Part shown: positions 1 to 5,009 of the stretch, piece by piece
Numbering within the stretch: position 1 is the stretch's first letter
Layout of the letters: the number at the start of each line of letters is the position of its first letter
Source: Clostridia bacterium
GTDB taxonomy: Bacteria > UBA6262 > WVXT01 > JAUXBS01
Reading direction: 5' to 3'
DNA: 5,009 bases
Assembly: GCA_030619245.1 (NCBI GenBank)
Contig: JAUXBS010000118.1
Location: forward strand, 1 to 5,009
Notes under the pieces: model-generated
The model's input: only the letters and a program-made list of their open reading frames with translations
The model's database searches: none
Told to the model about the DNA's origin: nothing
Program-made: the position numbers and the translations under genes

Positions 1-2
1 AT

Positions 3-206
3 TATATGCTGGCAATTTCAACAGATCCCGGATTCAAGAAAGCAGGACTGGAACCGGTAATAAACAAAATCAGGGTAAATTTCGCTGACTTAACCAGACA
101 TCACTTTGATCCGGGAATGCCCCGAACTACAAACATCGGGGAAGGATTGTTTAGTCGTATTGATTCAAAGATCAACTGGATTAAGTTCAGTAGAAAGAAT
201 TTTTAA
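3..206 (+). CDS. 3' end of a transposase-like gene (partial, possibly decayed)
   Basis: The reading frame is open at the left window edge and stops at TAA 204-206, so the visible part is a C-terminal piece of about 67 residues and the ATG at 6 need not be the real start. The telling segment is MPRTTNIGEGLF followed by SRIDSKI. The pattern P-R-T-[TN]-N-x-x-E-x-x-[FN] after a stretch like LEPVINKIRVNFADL is typical of the C-terminal catalytic part of several DDE transposase families, where the Glu is the last acidic catalytic residue. The tail after this motif is short and ends in basic INWIKFSRKNF. In such transposases I would expect a longer tail, so a small deletion or premature end is possible. 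The exact IS family cannot be named from this piece. It is on the strand opposite to all other genes here, which fits a mobile-element origin. Confidence 0.5.
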   Translation, partial: YMLAISTDPGFKKAGLEPVINKIRVNFADLTRHHFDPGMPRTTNIGEGLFSRIDSKINWIKFSRKNF

Positions 207-225
207 CTAACTTTTTTAATACGCC

Positions 226-243
226 ACCTAACATTTGTTAGGT
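226..243 (+). terminator. hairpin downstream of the transposase-like gene, weak terminator candidate
   Basis: ACCTAAC (226-232), a four-base loop ATTT, then GTTAGGT (237-243) form a perfect 7-bp stem starting 20 bases after the stop of the transposase-like frame. The following bases are TTGTTGT, only a poor T-run, so termination is a modest inference. The palindrome could instead belong to the end of a mobile element. On the minus strand no T-run follows, so it is unlikely to serve the propeller gene at 366-1382. Confidence 0.35.
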
Positions 244-247
244 TTGT

Positions 248-295
248 TGTCACGGGTTTTTCGTTGTCTTTCTGAAAATATGTGTGAGTGGGAAG
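248..295 (+). repeat. direct repeat, left copy (48 bp)
   Basis: This segment matches 1527-1574 in the same orientation. The core 254-295, beginning GGGTTTTTCGTTGTCTTTCT, differs at a single position (A at 287 against C at 1566). Extending to 248 adds two more mismatches, giving 45 of 48 matches by eye. Outside these limits similarity falls away on both sides. The two copies bracket the propeller gene with its promoter. Neither copy has clear internal dyad symmetry. It may be a dispersed intergenic repeat, a mobile-element end or a recombination footprint; the sequence does not decide between these. Confidence 0.85.
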
Positions 296-365
296 AGTGG
301 GGAACTGAGGTGCTGCAATCTATTACTTCTGAGCATTATAATCTATTTCTGTTTTAGTTTTGTGT

Positions 366-1382
366 TTATTCAATTTTACATTTATAAATTTTATCAGTAT
401 ATGAATCGCATATCCAAAGATTTTCTCCTGCCCATGTTACACCATTTGGTCCTAAATTAGGACAGTCGTATTCTTCTGCTACTGATAATGTCGTGTCCAT
501 ATTGTGTTTGTAAATTATATCTGAAGACGAATCACACGACCATATATTTGTTCCATCCCAACCTAAACCCGATGGAATAGAATTAGGGCTATTATAAGTT
601 ACGGCTACAGATAATGTTGCATCATCCATATTATGTTTGGATATTTTAGCTAAGCCACAATCACAAGACCATATGTTAGTTCCATCCCAAGCTAAACCGA
701 ATGTATTATTGCCAGGACTATAATATATAGCAGCAGTTGATAATGTTACATCCATGTTGTGTTTATAGATTTTGTTAGCAGTAGTACTAGTGTCACAGGA
801 CCAGAGGTTAGTCCCATCCCAAGTTAATCCTCTTGGTCTTCCACCAGGACTATCATAAGTTGCAATTATTGATAATGACTCATCCATATTGTGCTTATAG
901 ATTTTATTAGTATAATCATCACAGGACCAAAGATATGTATCATCCCAGGCGAAACCTCTTGGAATATTAGCAGGACTATTATAAATTGCAATGATTACTA
1001 ATTCTTTTTCTCCTTCTATCTCGTCTTCTGCTTGTAAAACTATATCCAGATCAATATTCCTTGAAGAACAATTAAACCCACTAAACAATGTAGATCTCAT
1101 GGTTGCATTTTTTTGTTTTTGGGTGTATCCATCTTTAGACACAATAAGCAAATATAGCCCGTTATCCATTTTATCTGTAGTATATTTCCCTTCTTCATTT
1201 GTTTTGACTTCTGTTACATCCGCTTGACCTTCTAACGGTTCTGTCTTCACTTTTGCACCATGAATTGGCTTGTCGTCTTTATCCTTTACCTTGCCTTCAA
1301 TCCTGCCTTTTGGAACAAAAAGTCCACCGATAATTAACAACATCAAAATTATACTTAAAATAAAGATTTTTATCTTTTGCAT
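366..1382 (-). CDS. Exported or membrane-anchored protein with carboxypeptidase-regulatory-like domain and five-repeat beta-propeller
   Basis: A 338-residue protein. Residues 5-23 form a strongly hydrophobic segment after a short basic start (MQKIKIF), acting as signal peptide or N-terminal anchor; there is no lipobox cysteine. Residues about 27-117 match a carboxypeptidase-regulatory-like (Ig-like) domain: GRIEGKV, then PIHGAKV, TNEEGKY and GLYLLIVSKDGY. From about residue 134 there are five repeats of 42-44 residues starting at 134, 176, 220, 263 and 305, each with P-x-G-[LFV]-x-W-[DA] followed by [LI]-W-[SI]-C-D and, in most, KIYKHNMD. This is the look of a beta-propeller whose strand at 127-134 could close the ring with the short last repeat. 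The ATG is preceded by AAAGGAG (1389-1395, minus strand) at six bases, which supports the start. The gene is AT-richer than the operon to its right and stands alone between two direct repeats. A surface or periplasmic binding role is likely; the ligand is unknown and no enzyme residues are recognised. Confidence 0.85.
   Translation of the reverse strand: MQKIKIFILSIILMLLIIGGLFVPKGRIEGKVKDKDDKPIHGAKVKTEPLEGQADVTEVKTNEEGKYTTDKMDNGLYLLIVSKDGYTQKQKNATMRSTLFSGFNCSSRNIDLDIVLQAEDEIEGEKELVIIAIYNSPANIPRGFAWDDTYLWSCDDYTNKIYKHNMDESLSIIATYDSPGGRPRGLTWDGTNLWSCDTSTTANKIYKHNMDVTLSTAAIYYSPGNNTFGLAWDGTNIWSCDCGLAKISKHNMDDATLSVAVTYNSPNSIPSGLGWDGTNIWSCDSSSDIIYKHNMDTTLSVAEEYDCPNLGPNGVTWAGENLWICDSYTDKIYKCKIE
369..983 (-). 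repeat. five coding repeats (propeller blades) of 126-132 bp
   Basis: Within the propeller gene, repeat units run, in gene order, 983-858, 857-726, 725-597, 596-471 and 470-369; the last is shorter, ending at the stop. Each begins Y-x-[SC]-P and carries a W-D/W-A motif (W146, W188, W232, W275, W317) and a W-[SI]-C-D motif (C154, C196, C240, C283, C325). The DNA copies also resemble one another, as in the recurrent CCATCCCA and TTATGTTTG/TTGTGTTT words, which suggests growth by tandem duplication. Confidence 0.85.
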
Positions 1383-1418
1383 TTTTGGCTCCTTTTCTGA
1401 AAGTTTATAACTATAGAA

Positions 1419-1447
1419 ATTATACCACTATAATATGGTTCTTGCAA
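1419..1447 (-). promoter_or_regulatory. sigma-70-type promoter of the propeller gene
   Basis: On the minus strand TTGCAA (1447-1442) is followed by exactly 17 bases and then TATAAT (1424-1419). The -10 box is a perfect consensus and the -35 matches TTGACA at four of six positions. Transcription would start near 1412, giving a leader of about 30 bases that holds the ribosome binding site at 1389-1395. The propeller gene therefore appears independently and perhaps strongly expressed, not read from the operon to its right. Confidence 0.75.
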
Positions 1448-1526
1448 GGAATTTATGCGATTTTTATTAATGCTCAATGCGCAATACTGTCTTTGAGTGG
1501 AGTGCAATAAAATCGATAAGTCGTGC

Positions 1527-1574
1527 TGGCAAGGGTTTTTCGTTGTCTTTCTGAAAATATGTGTGCGTGGGAAG
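1527..1574 (+). repeat. direct repeat, right copy (48 bp)
   Basis: Partner of 248-295, same orientation, 1279 bases apart; the core 1533-1574 is identical except C at 1566. It lies between the propeller promoter and the collagen-like remnant. The DNA between this copy and the promoter (1448-1526) contains AT-rich sequence and a short tandem-like GCTCAAT-GCGCAAT at about 1472-1485, with no convincing gene. Confidence 0.85.
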
Positions 1575-1634
1575 CGATTTGAGAGATTTAAATTAAGTGG
1601 GTGGTGTGTTTGTATGGGGCAATTCAAATGCGGT

Positions 1635-1835
1635 TCAAGTTTTTGTTAGTTTGTATTTTATTAAATCTTCCTTTGATAATTCCATATATACTGTAACTGT
1701 TGAATTAGACGCAGTCATTCCAATATAAACAATTTCACTTGCTGGTATGTTACCTGTATACTCTGTAATTGTTCCTGAATTACCATCTACCCCATCTTTT
1801 CCGTCTGCCCTTCCTTTCCTTTTACTCTGATTATT
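1635..1835 (-). pseudogene. C-terminal remnant of a collagen-like (Gly-X-Y) protein, probably frameshifted
   Basis: The minus-strand frame between an in-frame TAG (1836-1838) and TGA (1635-1637) encodes 66 residues with no usable start except an internal Met at residue 40. It contains four consecutive Gly-X-Y triplets (GKDGVDGNSG, glycines at residues 12, 15, 18, 21) followed by a small globular-looking tail, GTITEYTGNIPASEIVYIGM and on to YKLTKT at the end. This layout, a triple-helix repeat leading into a C-terminal domain, is known from collagen-like surface and phage-tail proteins. Upstream the Gly phase breaks: GKEG continues in another frame at 1808-1819, as if one G were lost near 1808-1811. 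The N-terminal part of the gene is absent, since the solute-binding gene ends only 18 bases further. I see no promoter or ribosome binding site. It is best read as a remnant; a short functional gene starting elsewhere is less likely. Confidence 0.5.
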
Positions 1836-1855
1836 CTATAAATGGCAGGGACTGG

Positions 1856-3517
1856 TTACATGGTATATTTCTGAAGGGTTTTTGGGACGTACCATTTTAT
1901 AAAATTATACCCTATTCCTATGGGCGCAACTTTAATTCCATGAATCCTGCTGCTTATAGCAGGCAGGGCGTCTCCAACGTAAAGGAAAGTATAAGGCTGG
2001 TCTTCGGCAAGTATTGCATGTATTTTATGATATATTATCTTCCTTTTTTCCCTGTCAAAGGTTTCCCTGCCTTCTACCAGCAGACTGTCGACTTCGGGAT
2101 TATTATAAGAAACGAAGTTATACTGCCTTTCCTTTATCTGGGAGGAATGCCATATACTATAGCAGTCCGGGTCCCTGGACAGGCTCCAGCCGATTATTAC
2201 AGCTTCAAATTTCTTTGGATGAATGTATTCTTCTAAAAAAGCGCTCCATTCAATGATACGTATGCTTACCTTGATGCCGACCTTCTTGAGGTTTGACTGG
2301 ATTATTGAAGCGCTTAACTCCCGTTCTTTGTTGCCGTGATTGGTCATTATAGTGAATTTAAAGGGTTTTCCGTTCTTATCAAGTATGCCATCGTTATCTG
2401 AATCCACCCAGCCGCATTCTTCAAGTAACATCTTAGCTTTACCTGGATTGTATTCGTATCTTCTTACATTTGGGTTATAAGCCCAGGATTGTTCAGGAAA
2501 AGGCCCTGTACAGATATTTCCCAGTCCCAGCAGTATTCCATCTATAATTTCCTTCTTATTAACTGCATGGGAAAGCGCCTGCCTTACCTTTTTTTCTTTG
2601 AATAAATAGCAGCTAAGATTGTAGCCGAGGTAAGTATAGCCGAAACTTGAATACCTGAACTTGTTGTACGCTTCCAGGAATTCCGGGGTATTGGTTTCCT
2701 TTTCAAACTGGTCAGGGGTCAGCCCCATTGAATCAATACCGCCCTTGCTTAATTCCATGAACTGGACTGCCTTGTCCGGGATTATCCTGTATATAATCCT
2801 GTCCAGGTACGGCTTTCCTTCAAAATAATCGGGGTTTGCTTCAAGGACAATCTGCTCGTCTGTTTTCCATTCTATGAATTTATATTTTCCTGTCCCGACA
2901 GGCTTCCTGTTCGCGGGGTGTTCCATGTTGAATGGACTGCCTTCGTATATATGCTTTGGGACTATTCCCATTCCCCAGCTTTCCAGCGCGGGTGAAAAAA
3001 GTTTACCGTAAGTTATCCTGACGGTGTAATCATCCAATACTTCAAACTTTTTTACCAGTTTGAAATCCGAGGCATAAGGCGTCATTACATCCGGGTCGAT
3101 TAGTTTTTTATACGTGAATTCAACATCCCCTGCGGTAAAGGGGACGCCGTCATGCCATTTTACGCCCCGGCATAAATGGAATGTCAGCACCAGGCCGTCA
3201 TCGGAAACGTCCCAGGACTCGGCAAGTTCTCCGGTCAGAACGATATCCTTGTCATACTTGACCAGGCCGTTGTATACATAGCCGTTAATTGCGCCCGAGG
3301 CGCTGTCAGTTGCAAGTATCGGGTTAAGAACGCTGGCATCGCCTATGGACGCTTCTATATAAATGTCGCCATAGGCTGGCTCGGTGGAAAATGCAGGCGT
3401 TTTCTTCCCCTCCGGGCGGCCCTTGCACCCTGTAAAAATAATAAGCAGTATTAAGAATAACGGTATTAATGAAGGGGACTTACTTCCTTTTGTACTTTGT
3501 TTTTCTGAATAGTTCAT
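1856..3517 (-). CDS. Peptide-type ABC transporter substrate-binding lipoprotein (SBP family 5)
   Basis: A 553-residue protein of the DppA/OppA/NikA type, of normal family length. A basic start, hydrophobic residues 17-29 and IFTGC with Cys31 form a lipoprotein signal; Phe at -3 is slightly unusual. The mature protein would be held at the membrane and deliver a peptide, nickel complex or similar solute to an ABC permease. Family landmarks: NPILATDSASGAINGYVYNGL (65-85), LAESWDVSDDGLVLTFHL (98-115), VKWHDGVPFTAGDVEFTYK (119-137, the signature region), GTGKYKF (208-214), VRQALSHAVNKKEI (311-324), and YNPGKAKMLLEECGW (356-370). An Asp-rich loop DSDNDGILD (372-380) resembles a calcium-binding EF-hand loop. 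The end WYVPKTLQKYT looks natural, not cut off. The start overlaps the 3' end of the LolA-like gene by 38 bases and has only a weak ribosome binding site, so translation is probably coupled. No permease or ATPase gene follows. The ligand cannot be read from the sequence. Confidence 0.92.
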   Translation of the reverse strand: MNYSEKQSTKGSKSPSLIPLFLILLIIFTGCKGRPEGKKTPAFSTEPAYGDIYIEASIGDASVLNPILATDSASGAINGYVYNGLVKYDKDIVLTGELAESWDVSDDGLVLTFHLCRGVKWHDGVPFTAGDVEFTYKKLIDPDVMTPYASDFKLVKKFEVLDDYTVRITYGKLFSPALESWGMGIVPKHIYEGSPFNMEHPANRKPVGTGKYKFIEWKTDEQIVLEANPDYFEGKPYLDRIIYRIIPDKAVQFMELSKGGIDSMGLTPDQFEKETNTPEFLEAYNKFRYSSFGYTYLGYNLSCYLFKEKKVRQALSHAVNKKEIIDGILLGLGNICTGPFPEQSWAYNPNVRRYEYNPGKAKMLLEECGWVDSDNDGILDKNGKPFKFTIMTNHGNKERELSASIIQSNLKKVGIKVSIRIIEWSAFLEEYIHPKKFEAVIIGWSLSRDPDCYSIWHSSQIKERQYNFVSYNNPEVDSLLVEGRETFDREKRKIIYHKIHAILAEDQPYTFLYVGDALPAISSRIHGIKVAPIGIGYNFIKWYVPKTLQKYTM

Positions 3518-4157
3518 CTTTTAACCCCGCGTTTAAATTTAGATTTCTGTATTCGGTTGACTGCATTATATCGCCGTTAATGTCATAGAAAACAAATTTC
3601 AATAACAGCAGTCTTTCCCTGTCAACCCATACAAGTTCTTTTGCGATTGAAGCTGTTTGAGCAATATCTTTAGAGATAAGTTCAATTACCAGTGTTTTAA
3701 TGCCGTATAATTCATCCTCCTCAATGAGCCTGCTGTCAAAATTGTCAATATTTTCAATGTGCTTATCTAAAAAGTAGTCACCTGCCGATTCGTGGACAGT
3801 AAAACCGTTAAGTCCGAGTATTCTCCTGTCATAAGGGTCAAGCGTAAACGTGAAATGCGATAAGAGCCCTCTGCCGGGTTTCACCTTAACCTTCCCTTTC
3901 CCGTATATAAGAACTGTGCCTATATTATTATCTCCGCCAATGATGTCCATTCTTATTTTGTTTGGTTTTTTATAGTAAAAGTTATACGTGTAGTTTTCAT
4001 GTTTATCGTCCATGGACTGGTAGTCAACCATTACGCATTCATAATCGTCTATCTTATCAAATCTCTCGCGCATATCAACAAGAAGCTGTGTAACATCATA
4101 AGCCTGCGCAAGGTTTGTTATTAGAAAAAAGATAAATGCAATTATTATTGTTTTCAT
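3480..4157 (-). CDS. Secreted LolA/DUF1571-like outer-membrane lipoprotein-sorting family protein
   Basis: A 225-residue protein with a clear cleavable signal peptide: MKT, hydrophobic residues 4-17, and AQA ending at Ala19 before YDV. The mature part has the pattern of the LolA/LolB-like unclosed beta-barrel group: an amphipathic first helix (VTQLLVDMRERFDKIDDYE), then alternating strands such as YTYNFYYKKPNKIRMDI, GTVLIYGKGKVKVKP, LVIELISK and ELVWVDRERLLLLKFVFYD. The piece FYYKKPNKIRMDI followed by a glycine-rich turn and WVDRE are what these proteins usually show. Members bind lipid or carry lipoproteins across the periplasm; whether this one is a true LolA is uncertain, since the most similar group may be DUF1571 or a related family. 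Its ATG directly follows the TGA of the Memo gene (TGAATG) with no good ribosome binding site, suggesting re-initiation. It overlaps the downstream binding-protein gene. Confidence 0.7.
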   Translation of the reverse strand: MKTIIIAFIFFLITNLAQAYDVTQLLVDMRERFDKIDDYECVMVDYQSMDDKHENYTYNFYYKKPNKIRMDIIGGDNNIGTVLIYGKGKVKVKPGRGLLSHFTFTLDPYDRRILGLNGFTVHESAGDYFLDKHIENIDNFDSRLIEEDELYGIKTLVIELISKDIAQTASIAKELVWVDRERLLLLKFVFYDINGDIMQSTEYRNLNLNAGLKDELFRKTKYKRK

Positions 4158-4967
4158 TCAATTAACCACTATGCCGGCATAACCCACAACCGAGGAATAA
4201 TCACCGGATGCGTCCCCGCTCGTGTTGTAAATAACCAGTTCCGCTTTCTTTGCCCCGAGTGTTTTTGCGGCAAACAGCATGACTGCCACCGGCCCTGAAC
4301 CGCACATGGAGATATTATTGACGGAAACGGCGTTTAAAAGGCCTTCGGGGCTAAGTTTAACAATTTCATCGATGGCAAGCCGGTCCTTTTTCTTCGCGGT
4401 TTCCTGCGGCTCATAATGGCTCATGTCGGAGGATGCGACGATGAGGACATTGTCATTTGATTCAATTGAACCGGCTATGGCTTTCCCCAGCGCCCTGCAG
4501 GTTTTAATGCTGGAATCCTTCATGCATATAGGTACGATGGTAAATTTCTTTTTAAAGTACTGCATGAACGGCAGTTGCACCTCCAGCGAGTGTTCATAAG
4601 CCTGGGCTTCTTCATCTTCCTCCATTATATTCTTTGCGCCCGCGAGTATTAACCCGGCGAGTTTGCCGTTTATCTTTATGTTTCCGTTTGGCATGGCCCA
4701 TTCACCGCCTGTGATGATTGAGGTTTCTGCGCCCATCCCTGTATGGTTCGGGCCTATTATGATAAACGTGTCAGGCATTTTAATTCTTGAATACACCGCG
4801 CCTGCCGCTTTCCCTGAGTACATAAAACCCGCGTGCGGCGCTACGATACCTATAGCTTTTTCCTTTGTTGATTCCTTTATTATATAACTTTCAACATCCT
4901 TTTTCAGCGCTTCCGGGCCGGCAGGATAAAAACTCCCCGCCTGGGCGGGATTTCTTACAATACTCAT
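4158..4967 (-). CDS. amrB: MEMO1 family protein (AmmeMemoRadiSam system protein B)
   Basis: A 269-residue full-length member of the Memo family, structurally related to class III extradiol dioxygenases. It starts with the characteristic VRNPAQAGSFYP (4-15), then APHAGFMYSG (43-52) with His45, GPNHTGMG (72-79) with His75, EHSLEVQLPF (125-134) with His126, SSDMSHY (179-185) with His184, and CGSGPVAVM (222-230) with Cys222. His45, His75 and Cys222 correspond by position to the human MEMO1 metal ligands His49, His81 and Cys244, so metal binding appears intact. The ending GDYSSVVGYAGIV is also family-typical. In many bacteria and archaea Memo is encoded with an AMMECR1-domain protein and a radical SAM protein; neither is visible here, though they could lie beyond 5009. 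The start is well supported by AGGAGG (4974-4979) six bases upstream. It is the first gene of the operon visible. The biochemical reaction of bacterial Memo proteins is unsettled. Confidence 0.95.
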   Translation of the reverse strand: MSIVRNPAQAGSFYPAGPEALKKDVESYIIKESTKEKAIGIVAPHAGFMYSGKAAGAVYSRIKMPDTFIIIGPNHTGMGAETSIITGGEWAMPNGNIKINGKLAGLILAGAKNIMEEDEEAQAYEHSLEVQLPFMQYFKKKFTIVPICMKDSSIKTCRALGKAIAGSIESNDNVLIVASSDMSHYEPQETAKKKDRLAIDEIVKLSPEGLLNAVSVNNISMCGSGPVAVMLFAAKTLGAKKAELVIYNTSGDASGDYSSVVGYAGIVVN

Positions 4968-4993
4968 ATCGCGCCTCCTGTGTTTTCTGGTTG

Positions 4994-4999
4994 ATTATA
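4994..4999 (-). promoter_or_regulatory. candidate -10 box of the Memo operon
   Basis: The minus strand reads TATAAT, a perfect -10 consensus, 26 bases before the ATG of the Memo gene, leaving room for a start site near 4987 and the AGGAGG at 4974-4979. The matching -35 would lie at about 5017-5022, outside the window, so the promoter cannot be confirmed. Confidence 0.5.
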
Positions 5000-5009
5000 G
5001 ATATTTTGG

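Noticed and set aside
991..1227. Plus-strand open frame antisense to the propeller gene
   Set aside because: It is the complement of the carboxypeptidase-regulatory-like domain coding region and has Ser/Phe-rich shadow composition.
1472..1485. GCTCAAT-GCGCAAT as a functional operator or small repeat array
   Set aside because: It is just two imperfect 7-base units lying upstream of the propeller promoter; too short to support a site.
248..1574. CRISPR array
   Set aside because: There are only two copies of the repeat, 1.28 kb apart, with a gene between them and no regular spacers.
1370..1627. 85-residue minus-strand open frame overlapping the propeller gene start
   Set aside because: It runs through the propeller promoter and the 48-bp repeat, has an odd composition with no domain, and overlaps the ribosome binding site and start of the propeller gene. 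It is treated as chance in intergenic DNA.
1769..2236. 155-residue plus-strand open frame
   Set aside because: It lies mostly antisense to the end of the solute-binding gene, whose protein has clear family motifs; the peptide is rich in Tyr, Phe and Pro and shows no domain.
2014..3454. Plus-strand open frames at 2014-2256 and 3176-3454
   Set aside because: Both are antisense to the well-supported binding-protein gene and lack recognisable domains.
4663..4887. Plus-strand open frame of 74 residues
   Set aside because: It is antisense to the Memo gene, where conserved motifs fix the true frame.
4158..4967. A complete AmmeMemoRadiSam system
   Set aside because: Only the Memo component is present; no AMMECR1 or radical SAM CxxxCxxC motif is encoded in the window.

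Overview
The window falls into two blocks of different character. The right-hand block (about 1856-4967) has moderate GC and holds three tightly packed minus-strand genes: a MEMO1/AmmeMemoRadiSam-B family protein, a secreted LolA/DUF1571-like protein, and a lipoprotein substrate-binding protein of a peptide-type ABC transporter. The first two are joined by TGA-ATG contact and the last two overlap by 38 bases, so they read as one operon. A TATAAT box sits just upstream of the first gene. An AmmeMemoRadiSam-B protein, an envelope lipoprotein-handling protein and a peptide-binding lipoprotein together suggest a Gram-negative-type (diderm) bacterium. The protein style is reminiscent of uncultured candidate phyla such as Omnitrophota, but the phylum is a guess.

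The left-hand block (about 1-1855) is visibly AT-richer and looks like an accessory region. From the left it holds: the open-ended 3' part of a transposase-like gene on the plus strand; a small hairpin; one copy of a roughly 48-base direct repeat; a minus-strand gene for a membrane-anchored or exported protein (carboxypeptidase-regulatory-like domain followed by five propeller-like repeats) with its own near-consensus promoter; the second copy of the direct repeat; and a minus-strand remnant encoding the C-terminal end of a collagen-like (Gly-X-Y) protein that appears frameshifted and headless.

The operon seems to act at the cell envelope: the ABC-type protein would capture a peptide or other small solute outside the inner membrane, and the LolA-like protein would bind lipid or lipoprotein in the periplasm. 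The Memo protein is a cytosolic metal-binding oxidoreductase-like protein whose link to them is unknown. No transporter permease is visible after the binding protein; the sequence there changes straight into AT-rich remnant DNA.

No CRISPR array, tRNA or rRNA was recognised. No clearly new system was found. The most notable items are the propeller gene bracketed by near-identical direct repeats, and the compact Memo / LolA-like / solute-binding operon.
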